NCBI GenBank assembly: GCA_021204715.1
Contig: JAJPYW010000169.1
Location: 1 to 6,092 of the forward strand
DNA length: 6,092 nucleotides
Reading direction: 5' to 3'
Source: Prevotellaceae bacterium
GTDB lineage: Bacteria > Bacteroidota > Bacteroidia > Bacteroidales > Bacteroidaceae
Shown: positions 1 to 4,945 of the stretch, in pieces
How the letters are laid out: each line of letters starts with the position of its first letter
Numbering within the stretch: position 1 is the stretch's first letter
Notes under the pieces: generated by a model
Told to the model about the DNA's origin: nothing
Database searches by the model: none
The model's input: only the letters and a program-made list of their open reading frames with translations
Program-made: the position numbers and the translations under genes

Positions 1-1291
1 CCTTGGCACCTACCTTGTTCATCTTCTTGACCAACTCTTCGGCATACTTCGTGGGGTGCAGCGAAAGGAAGGCTGCGCCAAAGCAGGCGGAGAAGGTGGG
101 CGTGGGCTCGGTGATGCCGCGTTCCGTGCCGGCCAACTTGGCGGTGAATCCGCTAAGGAAGTAGTACTGTGCCTGGTCGGGCGACAGAATGGATACGGGA
201 GGCAATACGCCGAAGGCGTCGGCCGAAAGGAAGATTACTTGGTGTGCGTGCGGCCCCTTGGAGATGGGCTTGACGATGTTGTCGATGTGGTAGATGGGAT
301 AGGACACGCGGGTGTTCTCGGTGACGCTCTTGTCGGTGAAATCGATCTTGCCGGCAGCGTCTACCGTAACGTTCTCAAGCAGCGAGTCGCGCTTGATGGC
401 GTTGTAGATGTCGGGCTCGCTGTCCTTGTCGAGGTTGATGACCTTGGCATAGCAGCCGCCTTCATAGTTGAACACGCCCTCATCGTCCCAGCCGTGCTCG
501 TCGTCGCCGATAAGACGGCGCTTCGGGTCGGTGGAAAGGGTGGTCTTGCCTGTTCCGGAGAGGCCGAAGAAGATGGCCGTGTCGGTGCCTTCCATGTTGG
601 TGTTGGCAGAGCAGTGCATGGAGGCGATGCCGCGCAGCGGGTTGATGTAGTTCATAATGGAGAAGAGGCCTTTCTTCATCTCGCCGCCGTACCACGTGTT
701 GAGGATGACTTGCTCGTTGGTCTTCAGGTTGAACACGGTAGCGGTCTCGGAGTTGAGGCCGAGCTCCTTGTAGTTGGTCACCTTGGCCTTGGAAGCGTTG
801 AAAGTAACGAAGTCGGGTTCACCGTAAGCGGCCAACTCTTCCTCGGTGGGACGTATGAACATGTTCTTCACGAAGTGGGCCTGCCATGCCACTTCCATGA
901 TGAAGCGCACTTTCAAGCGGGTGCCTTCGTTGGCGCCGCAGAAGGTATCTACCACGAACAAGCGCTTGCCGCTGAGCTGGTTCACCGCCTTGGCCTTCAA
1001 GTCGGCCCAAGCTGCCTCAGAGCAGGGCTTGTTGTCGTTCTTATACTCGTCGGATGTCCACCATACAGTGTCCTTGCTGGCTTCATTCATCACAAAGAAT
1101 TTATCTTTAGGAGAACGCCCGGTGTAGATGCCGGTCATTACGTTCACTGCACCCAGCTCTGTCAATTGGCCTACTTCAAAACCTTCCAATCCGGCTTTGG
1201 TCTCTTCTTGGAACAAAACATCGTAAGACGGATTGTGGATAACTTCCTTCACGTCTTTGATGCCGTACTTGCTTAAATCTAATTTTGCCAT
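1..1291 (-). CDS. pckA: Phosphoenolpyruvate carboxykinase (ATP), 3' end cut off by window edge
   Basis: This enzyme interconverts oxaloacetate + ATP and phosphoenolpyruvate + CO2 + ADP in the cytoplasm. In Bacteroidales it is known to work mainly in the carboxylating direction, supplying oxaloacetate for fumarate reduction and succinate formation. I read 430 residues from the ATG at 1289-1291 ([10 protein letters not shown]) without a stop or frameshift. The family is about 535 residues long, so roughly 105 C-terminal residues lie beyond position 1. Visible signatures are TGRSPKDKF with Arg59, WYGGEMKKG with Tyr201 and Lys207, SMHCSAN with His226, the P-loop [11 protein letters not shown] at 243-253 with Lys249, [10 protein letters not shown] with the metal-binding Asp264, and [11 protein letters not shown] with Arg328. 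These match the substrate, metal and ATP ligands known from the E. coli enzyme, with an offset of 5-6 residues. The gene has its own promoter about 95 nt upstream. The assignment is secure. A long open frame on the opposite strand is only a codon-bias shadow. Confidence 0.98.
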   Translation of the reverse strand, partial: MAKLDLSKYGIKDVKEVIHNPSYDVLFQEETKAGLEGFEVGQLTELGAVNVMTGIYTGRSPKDKFFVMNEASKDTVWWTSDEYKNDNKPCSEAAWADLKAKAVNQLSGKRLFVVDTFCGANEGTRLKVRFIMEVAWQAHFVKNMFIRPTEEELAAYGEPDFVTFNASKAKVTNYKELGLNSETATVFNLKTNEQVILNTWYGGEMKKGLFSIMNYINPLRGIASMHCSANTNMEGTDTAIFFGLSGTGKTTLSTDPKRRLIGDDEHGWDDEGVFNYEGGCYAKVINLDKDSEPDIYNAIKRDSLLENVTVDAAGKIDFTDKSVTENTRVSYPIYHIDNIVKPISKGPHAHQVIFLSADAFGVLPPVSILSPDQAQYYFLSGFTAKLAGTERGITEPTPTFSACFGAAFLSLHPTKYAEELVKKMNKVGAK

Positions 1292-1385
1292 TTCTTTTGA
1301 ATTTAAATTTTGGGTATTTTGGTTTATTGTCTCTTTACCTTTAGCTTGTAGCGTCACTTCCGGGCATGCCCTTCTTTGACGTGTA

Positions 1386-1411
1386 CAAAAGTACTGTTTT
1401 ATTTTGAAATG
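1386..1411 (-). promoter_or_regulatory. pckA promoter, Bacteroidetes-type -7 box
   Basis: Reading the minus strand, TACTTTTG (1393 to 1386) matches the Bacteroidetes -7 consensus TAnnTTTG exactly. I do not see a TTTG -33 box at the usual 19-21 nt spacing. Transcription should start around 1379-1382, which leaves a leader of roughly 90 nt before the ATG. The nine bases at 1403-1411 together with 1386-1394 form a two-part block repeated at the FKBP promoter with the same 8-nt spacer. Confidence 0.65.
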
Positions 1412-1422
1412 CGTATCGCATT
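1408..1422. promoter_or_regulatory. 15-bp palindrome upstream of the pckA -7 box (possible operator)
   Basis: AATGCG-TAT-CGCATT is a perfect 6-bp inverted repeat around a 3-nt centre. It begins 14 bp upstream of the -7 box, so it sits where the -33 contact would be, at roughly -28 to -42. Lrp/AsnC regulators commonly bind 15-bp imperfect palindromes, and such a gene lies next door. Binding by that protein or any other is inference only. The corresponding place at the FKBP promoter has no palindrome. Confidence 0.35.
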
Positions 1423-1525
1423 AAAGAAATTTTTCTCTAATGGAACGCCTTTTTATAATACCGTAACAATATCTGTCAAGTGGATATTTCATTTTAGTTT
1501 GTTAAATATAGCGGACGGGGTAGAT

Positions 1526-1558
1526 AAAGAAAGGGGATGTGTCTTCCAACACACCCCC
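1526..1558 (-). terminator. Rho-independent terminator of the Lrp-type gene
   Basis: On the minus strand the arms 1558-1549 and 1542-1533 form a 10-bp stem, GGGGGTGTGT with ACACATCCCC, around a 6-nt loop, followed by TTTCTTTATC. The position that would be an A-C mismatch on the plus strand becomes a tolerated G-U pair in the minus-strand transcript, which fixes the direction. It lies 69 nt after the stop codon of the Lrp-type gene. Confidence 0.8.
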
Positions 1559-1627
1559 AATCATATTGTTGTGCTTTGTTTTGACGCGGCTTCTTCCCTC
1601 TACAGCCGTAACAGTGGCGCTCACCGC

Positions 1628-2092
1628 TTATTCCGGGCAGATGGGTATCTCTTTCTTGATGCTCTGTTCCAATGATATCAAAGTCTCTGTGGAGGCGACG
1701 CCGGGAATCTCCTGCATTTTGTTGTTGAGCAGGTCCATAAGGTGTTCGTTGTCGCGGGCGTAGAGCTTGGTGAGCATGGTGTACGGACCGGTGGTGAAAT
1801 GGCACTCCACGATTTCGGGTATATTCTGCAACTGGGCTACAACCGCTTTGTACATGGAGCCCTTTTCAAGGGTGATGCCTACGTAGGTGCAGGTGCGGTA
1901 ACCCAACGTCTTGGGGTTGACGTGATAGCCGGAGCCGGTAATCACGCCCAAGTCGATGAGGCGCTGTACGCGTTGGTGAATGGCCGCGCGCGATACGCCG
2001 CACTCGGCGGCTACGTCTTTGAAGGGGATACGGGCATTCTGGGAGATGATCTCCAATATCTGCCGGTCAAGATTGTCTATTTTTTCCATCAT
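1628..2092 (-). CDS. Lrp/AsnC-family transcriptional regulator
   Basis: This is a small DNA-binding regulator of the feast/famine family. Members usually form dimers to octamers and respond to amino acids or related metabolites. The 154-residue length is typical. Residues 5-60 form the N-terminal winged helix-turn-helix: LDRQILEIISQNARIPF opens it, and the recognition part GVSRAAIHQRVQRL lies near residues 32-45, followed by the usual wing GVITGSGYHVNPKTLGY. Residues 68-145 form the C-terminal RAM ligand-binding domain, with the characteristic TTGPYTMLTKLYARD near 100-114 and an acidic, Ile/Leu-rich C-terminus. The first two codons are both ATG (2092 and 2089), so the start is uncertain by one residue. 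The gene stands alone, with its own promoter and terminator, between pckA and the FKBP gene. The ligand and targets cannot be read from the sequence. Self-regulation, or control of pckA, is plausible by position but unproven. Confidence 0.95.
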   Translation of the reverse strand: MMEKIDNLDRQILEIISQNARIPFKDVAAECGVSRAAIHQRVQRLIDLGVITGSGYHVNPKTLGYRTCTYVGITLEKGSMYKAVVAQLQNIPEIVECHFTTGPYTMLTKLYARDNEHLMDLLNNKMQEIPGVASTETLISLEQSIKKEIPICPE

Positions 2093-2112
2093 AGCAAATG
2101 TGTATAAAGTAC

Positions 2113-2140
2113 GTTTATTGTCAAAAAGTAAACAAATGTA
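2113..2140 (-). promoter_or_regulatory. Promoter of the Lrp-type gene with an inverted repeat at the start site
   Basis: On the minus strand TACATTTG (2140 to 2133) matches the Bacteroidetes -7 consensus TAnnTTTG. An ATTG at 2166-2163 lies 22 bp upstream and is a weak -33 candidate. The DNA between is T-rich on the plus strand (A-rich on the transcribed side). Directly downstream is an inverted repeat GTTTA-N11-TAAAC (2113-2133), which would straddle the transcription start and could be an autoregulatory site. The promoter call is fair; the operator is speculative. Confidence 0.5.
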
Positions 2141-2208
2141 GGACTTTATTTTTATTTATCTGCAATAAGCGGGAAAAATTTAGAAAAATATTGGTGTTTA
2201 TGGACAAT

Positions 2209-2236
2209 CTTTCCCATCCCCGCAGGGACGGGAAAG
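2209..2236 (-). terminator. Hairpin terminator of the FKBP gene
   Basis: Twelve-bp arms (2209-2220 and 2225-2236) enclose a 4-nt loop. On the minus strand the stem is CTTTCCCGTCCC with GGGATGGGAAAG, complete apart from one G-U wobble. On the plus strand the same position is an A-C mismatch, so the structure fits a minus-strand transcript. It begins 5 nt after the FKBP stop codon. No U-tract follows directly; the next bases are ATTGTCC, and U-rich runs come only about 20 nt later, so termination efficiency is uncertain. Confidence 0.65.
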
Positions 2237-2241
2237 TATCT

Positions 2242-3123
2242 TTATTTACCTATTCCTACCAACTCGACCTCGAAAAGGAGCGCCGAGAAGGGCTTGATGA
2301 GGGCGCCGCTCTCGCGGTTTCCGTAGGCAAGGTCGTAGGGGATGGCAAGCTCCCACTTGGAGCCTACGGGCATCATCTGCAAGGCTTCCGACCAGCCTTT
2401 GATGACTTGGTTCACACGCAGGGAGGCGGGCATGGGGTTGCCGTCTTTGTCTTTGCGCTTGGCCGAGCTGTCGAACTCGGTGCCGTCGATCAACGTGCCG
2501 CGGTAGTTTACCTTCACTTGGTCTTTCTCGCCGGGAATGTCGCCTTTGCCTTCGGTGATTACCTTGTACTGGAGCCCGCTTGGGGTGGTGACCACGCCTT
2601 CTTTATCTTTGTTTTGGGCCAAGTATTCCTCGCCGGCGGCTTTGTTGTCGGCATACTTCTCGCTGAGGTAGTTGTCTCTTACGCTCTGCATCAAGTTCTG
2701 CACGGCATACTCGCAGGAATCTTTTTGCATCACCTTGTAGTTCTTTGTCACTCCCGCCACGAAACCGGCAAGCAAGTTCTCGCGGCTGACGGTCTTGAGG
2801 GAGTCGCCGTCGAAGAGCTGGCGGTTGAAGCCTTCTACCCATTGTTTGCCCACCATCTGCCCTATCTGCAGACCTATGAGATAGGCGTTGTCTTTCCCGT
2901 CAATCTTGCGGGATCCTTCAAGGAAGCCTCTCATGAAATCGGCCATTTGCGTGGAGTCAACTCCTTGTTGCAACAAGTATTGGTCCAACCCTTCCGTGCG
3001 CGCCATGCCGATGGCGTAGGAAAGTGTGTCCACGTCGGTTTTCAAATTGGCTTTGGGGCTTTGTGTACATGATGCCAAAAGGGCACCTGTGGCGATAACC
3101 ATTAAGAATGTTACTTTCTTCAT
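2242..3123 (-). CDS. FKBP-type peptidyl-prolyl cis-trans isomerase, lipoprotein
   Basis: The product should catalyse cis-trans isomerisation of prolyl bonds and help fold proteins in the cell envelope. It has 293 residues from ATG 3121-3123. Residues 1-19 are a lipoprotein signal: MKK, a hydrophobic stretch, and the lipobox LASC with Cys19 as the lipidated residue. The residues after the cysteine (TQSPK) show no acidic surface-export signal, so the periplasmic face is likelier. Residues 30-170 resemble the helical FKBP_N dimerisation domain of FkpA/Mip proteins (DTLSYAIGMARTEGL, AYLIGLQIGQ). Residues 180-293 are the FKBP_C catalytic domain, with Tyr207, Phe217-Asp218, Val240-Ile241, Trp244, Tyr267 and Phe284 at the positions that line the FKBP12 pocket. 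An upstream ATG at 3174 would add 17 residues before the signal peptide and lies at the predicted transcription start, so I reject it. The gene appears to be transcribed alone. Confidence 0.95.
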   Translation of the reverse strand: MKKVTFLMVIATGALLASCTQSPKANLKTDVDTLSYAIGMARTEGLDQYLLQQGVDSTQMADFMRGFLEGSRKIDGKDNAYLIGLQIGQMVGKQWVEGFNRQLFDGDSLKTVSRENLLAGFVAGVTKNYKVMQKDSCEYAVQNLMQSVRDNYLSEKYADNKAAGEEYLAQNKDKEGVVTTPSGLQYKVITEGKGDIPGEKDQVKVNYRGTLIDGTEFDSSAKRKDKDGNPMPASLRVNQVIKGWSEALQMMPVGSKWELAIPYDLAYGNRESGALIKPFSALLFEVELVGIGK

Positions 3124-3181
3124 TTTGTTTATTATTTGTTGTTTTAACTGTATGCGGAGCTTATGTGCTGTCATCGAGTGG

Positions 3182-3207
3182 CAAAAGTACGCCTTTTATT
3201 TGAAATG
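3182..3207 (-). promoter_or_regulatory. FKBP gene promoter, Bacteroidetes-type -7 box
   Basis: On the minus strand TACTTTTG (3189 to 3182) is an exact TAnnTTTG match, placing the transcript start near 3175-3178 and giving a leader of about 55 nt before ATG 3123. The AT-rich leader ends in AATAATAAACAAA and has no Shine-Dalgarno sequence, as is usual in this phylum. A clear -33 TTTG is not seen. The 26-bp block CAAAAGTAC-N8-TTTGAAATG (plus-strand reading) is the same as at the pckA promoter. Confidence 0.65.
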
Positions 3208-3242
3208 TACACGCCTTGCTCTTTAATTTTTTCTCATGACGC

Positions 3243-3272
3243 TTTATTTTGCTGTAAAAATCCCTAACTTTG
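3243..3272 (+). promoter_or_regulatory. Sirtuin gene promoter
   Basis: TAACTTTG at 3265-3272 is an exact Bacteroidetes -7 box (TAnnTTTG). TTTA at 3243-3246 lies 18 bp upstream and is a near-match to the -33 box TTTG. Transcription should start around 3276-3280, giving a leader of roughly 35 nt. Together with the opposite-facing FKBP promoter, whose -7 box is 75 bp away, this makes 3124-3300 a divergent promoter region. Confidence 0.6.
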
Positions 3273-3312
3273 GCAGCACGATGTAGTAGTAAACCGATAA
3301 ATGGAGGACGGT

Positions 3313-4026
3313 ATGAAAGACAACAAGAAAAACTTGGTGGTTTTGACGGGTGCGGGCATGAGCGCCGAGAGTGGTATCAGCACGTTCCGCGACGCGGGCG
3401 GACTGTGGGACCAATATCCCGTGGAGCAGGTGGCCACGCCCGAAGGCTACGAGCGCGACCCGGAATTGGTGACACGCTTTTACAACGAGCGCCGCAAGCA
3501 GTTGCTCGAGGTGAAACCGAATCCCGGCCATGTAGGGGTGGCCGGATGGGAACGTTATTTCAACGTGACGGTGGTGACGCAGAATATAGACAACCTACAC
3601 GAACGCGCGGGCAGCACCCATGTGATTCACCTGCACGGCGAGCTTACCAAGGTGTGCTCCAGCCGCGACCCTTACAACCCGTACTATGTGAAGGAACTCA
3701 AGCCCGAGGAGTATGAGGTGCGCGCCGACGACAAGGCCGGCGACGGCAGCCCGCTGCGCCCGTTCATCGTGTGGTTCGGCGAGGCGGTGCCCGAAATAGA
3801 GAGGGCCATAGACTATGTGGAGAAAGCGGATATATTTGTCATCATAGGCACTTCGATGAACGTTTATCCCGCCGCGGGGTTGCTGCATTACGTGCCCCAG
3901 AAAGCGGATGTGTATCTCATAGACCCCAAGCCGGTGGACACGCACTCTTACCGCCACATAGAGGTGATACAGACGGGTGCCTCGAAAGGTGTGGAGGAAC
4001 TGACGCGTCGCTTGGAAGTGAAGTAA
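3313..4026 (+). CDS. cobB: Sir2-family NAD-dependent protein deacylase
   Basis: Sirtuins remove acyl groups from protein lysines, consuming NAD+ and releasing nicotinamide and O-acyl-ADP-ribose. With 237 residues this is a minimal bacterial form. The Rossmann NAD motifs are GAGMSAESGISTFRD (13-27) and TQNIDNLHERAG (89-100). The catalytic base is His108 in HLHGE. FIVWFGEAVP (151-160) and IGTSMNVYPAAG (178-189) complete the fold. Tyr57 and Arg60 in FYNERR match the Tyr-x-x-Arg pair of class III sirtuins (SIRT5, CobB), which favours succinyl or malonyl lysine. The small module at about 112-148 has only one cysteine (Cys115) where zinc-binding sirtuins have four. Start choice: an in-frame ATG at 3301 would give 241 residues, but GGAGG at 3303-3307 sits 5 nt before ATG 3313 and relatives begin close to the VVLTGAG strand. 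The gene stands alone and converges with the glycosyltransferase operon. The cobB symbol reflects family membership, not proven specificity. Confidence 0.93.
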   Translation: MKDNKKNLVVLTGAGMSAESGISTFRDAGGLWDQYPVEQVATPEGYERDPELVTRFYNERRKQLLEVKPNPGHVGVAGWERYFNVTVVTQNIDNLHERAGSTHVIHLHGELTKVCSSRDPYNPYYVKELKPEEYEVRADDKAGDGSPLRPFIVWFGEAVPEIERAIDYVEKADIFVIIGTSMNVYPAAGLLHYVPQKADVYLIDPKPVDTHSYRHIEVIQTGASKGVEELTRRLEVK

Positions 4027-4032
4027 AGCGGC

Positions 4033-4063
4033 GTGAAGCGCCGGCCGCAGGTCAGCGCTTCAC
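4033..4063. terminator. Hairpin between converging sirtuin and GT2 genes
   Basis: GTGAAGCGC (4033-4041) and GCGCTTCAC (4055-4063) form a perfect 9-bp stem around a 13-nt loop, usable in both directions. The right arm lies within the last codons of the GT2 gene, just before its stop at 4052-4054. It starts 6 nt after the sirtuin stop. Neither side has a good U-tract, so it may slow or process transcripts more than terminate them. A competing shorter stem, GCGGC (4028-4032) with GCCGC (4044-4048), is also possible. Confidence 0.4.
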
Positions 4064-4945
4064 CACCCACCTAAAGGCGAACCACAGGTGGTGCAGCAGC
4101 GTGCCGCACCATCCGTAGTGGCGTGTCATGATGCGAAAGCGTTCCCAAAGGCTGCGCTTGTGGTGGCGGGTTGTCATGCCTTCGGCCAAGTAATCGACCA
4201 AGACAAGGCGGGTGTTGAGGGTGGTGGCGGCACGCTTGAGGATGCGCACGCACCAGTCGAAATCGGCCGAATAACGGTAGCGGTGGTCGTAAGGCACGGC
4301 CAATCCGCGCTTGGGCCAAAAGGCTTGGTGACAGACGAGCATGCCTTGCTTGAAGCTTTTCCAAGTGAGCTTGTCGGGGGCGGAGAGGCGGCGCATGCGC
4401 AGGAAACGCCGGTTGCCGTCGACCAAGGCGGTCTCGCCGTAGATTACATCGGGCCATAACCGGTCAGGGATAGAAAGCGGGCGGAGCTCCCGCTCTTTCA
4501 AGTTCTGTTCCGTGTTTTGCCCGGGCTGTGTCCGCTCCTTTATATATTGTTCCAACTTGTCAGTTGCTTGCCGTAAGGTATCGGTTTCGTGAAAGGTGTC
4601 GCCGGCATTGAGGAAGCAGAGGTAACGGCCCGTGGCGAGGCGGATGCCTTTGTCCATGGCGTAGTACAGGCCTTCGTCGGGCTCGCTCACCACGTGGGCG
4701 AGGCGCGTCTTGTATCGCTCGATGATGGCTTTTGTGCCGTCGGTGGAGGCGCCGTCTATCACGATATACTCTACATGGGGGCAGCTTTGTGAAAGGACAC
4801 TTTCAAGGGTTGCTTCCAACGTGGCTTCGGCGTTGTAGCAGACGGTAATAACGCTGAAAAGGGGCGCGGCGGATGCGTGAGGGGCGCCCAAGGCGACAGT
4901 GGCGCGGTCACTGCCCGCGTCGGTTCCACAGGCGGCGTCACGCAT
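4052..4945 (-). CDS. Glycosyltransferase family 2 (GT-A fold), polysaccharide biosynthesis
   Basis: The protein should transfer a sugar from a nucleotide-sugar donor to a lipid-linked or growing glycan at the cytoplasmic side of the inner membrane; donor and acceptor are unknown. It has 297 residues. FSVITVCYNAE (30-40) is the first GT2 strand, VIDGASTDGT (62-71) the nucleotide-binding segment, and SEPDEGLYYAMDKGIRLATGRY (87-108) leads into FLNAGD (111-116), where Asp116 occupies the place of the metal-binding acidic residue. HQAFW (206-210) and SADFDW (226-231) follow as in WcaE-like enzymes. There is no clear transmembrane segment. I chose ATG 4945 because it overlaps the upstream gene's TGA (ATGCGTGA), which suggests translational coupling. 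The first 27 residues are Ala-rich, low in complexity and unlike the family, and a longer frame up to 5050 would lie inside the upstream gene. Residues 134-162 form a charged, Gln/Glu-rich insert just before the DVIYGET strand. Confidence 0.92.
   Translation of the reverse strand: MRDAACGTDAGSDRATVALGAPHASAAPLFSVITVCYNAEATLEATLESVLSQSCPHVEYIVIDGASTDGTKAIIERYKTRLAHVVSEPDEGLYYAMDKGIRLATGRYLCFLNAGDTFHETDTLRQATDKLEQYIKERTQPGQNTEQNLKERELRPLSIPDRLWPDVIYGETALVDGNRRFLRMRRLSAPDKLTWKSFKQGMLVCHQAFWPKRGLAVPYDHRYRYSADFDWCVRILKRAATTLNTRLVLVDYLAEGMTTRHHKRSLWERFRIMTRHYGWCGTLLHHLWFAFRWVVKR

Larger units (their letters stand above)
1292..1627. other. Intergenic region between pckA and the Lrp-type gene
   Basis: This 336-bp AT-rich stretch contains no credible gene. 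Short open frames crossing it on both strands have no family resemblance and run into neighbouring genes in the wrong frame. From right to left it holds the terminator of the Lrp-type gene (1526-1558), an imperfectly understood AT-rich part with an inverted repeat AATATC-N9-GATATT (1468-1488), a 15-bp palindrome (1408-1422), the pckA -7 box (1386-1393), a 10-bp palindrome GGGCATGCCC (1362-1371) near the expected 5' end of the pckA transcript, and a leader of roughly 90 nt without a clear Shine-Dalgarno sequence. Confidence 0.8.

Noticed and set aside
56..1276. 406-codon open frame on the plus strand across pckA
   Set aside because: It is exactly antisense to a gene with every PEP carboxykinase motif. 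Its translation is Val/Gly/Leu-rich with no family features. GC-rich codon bias in pckA produces it.
1468..1488. Inverted repeat AATATC-N9-GATATT
   Set aside because: Short AT-rich arms in AT-rich DNA, not placed at a recognisable promoter. Chance is the simplest explanation, so it is noted only in the intergenic description.
2098..3072. 324-codon open frame on the plus strand across the FKBP gene
   Set aside because: It is antisense to a well-supported lipoprotein gene and also spans the FKBP terminator and the Lrp-type promoter. The predicted protein is low in complexity and matches no recognisable family.
3124..3174. Longer start for the FKBP gene at ATG 3174
   Set aside because: It would place 17 residues ahead of a classical lipoprotein signal, and the codon lies at or beside the predicted transcription start.
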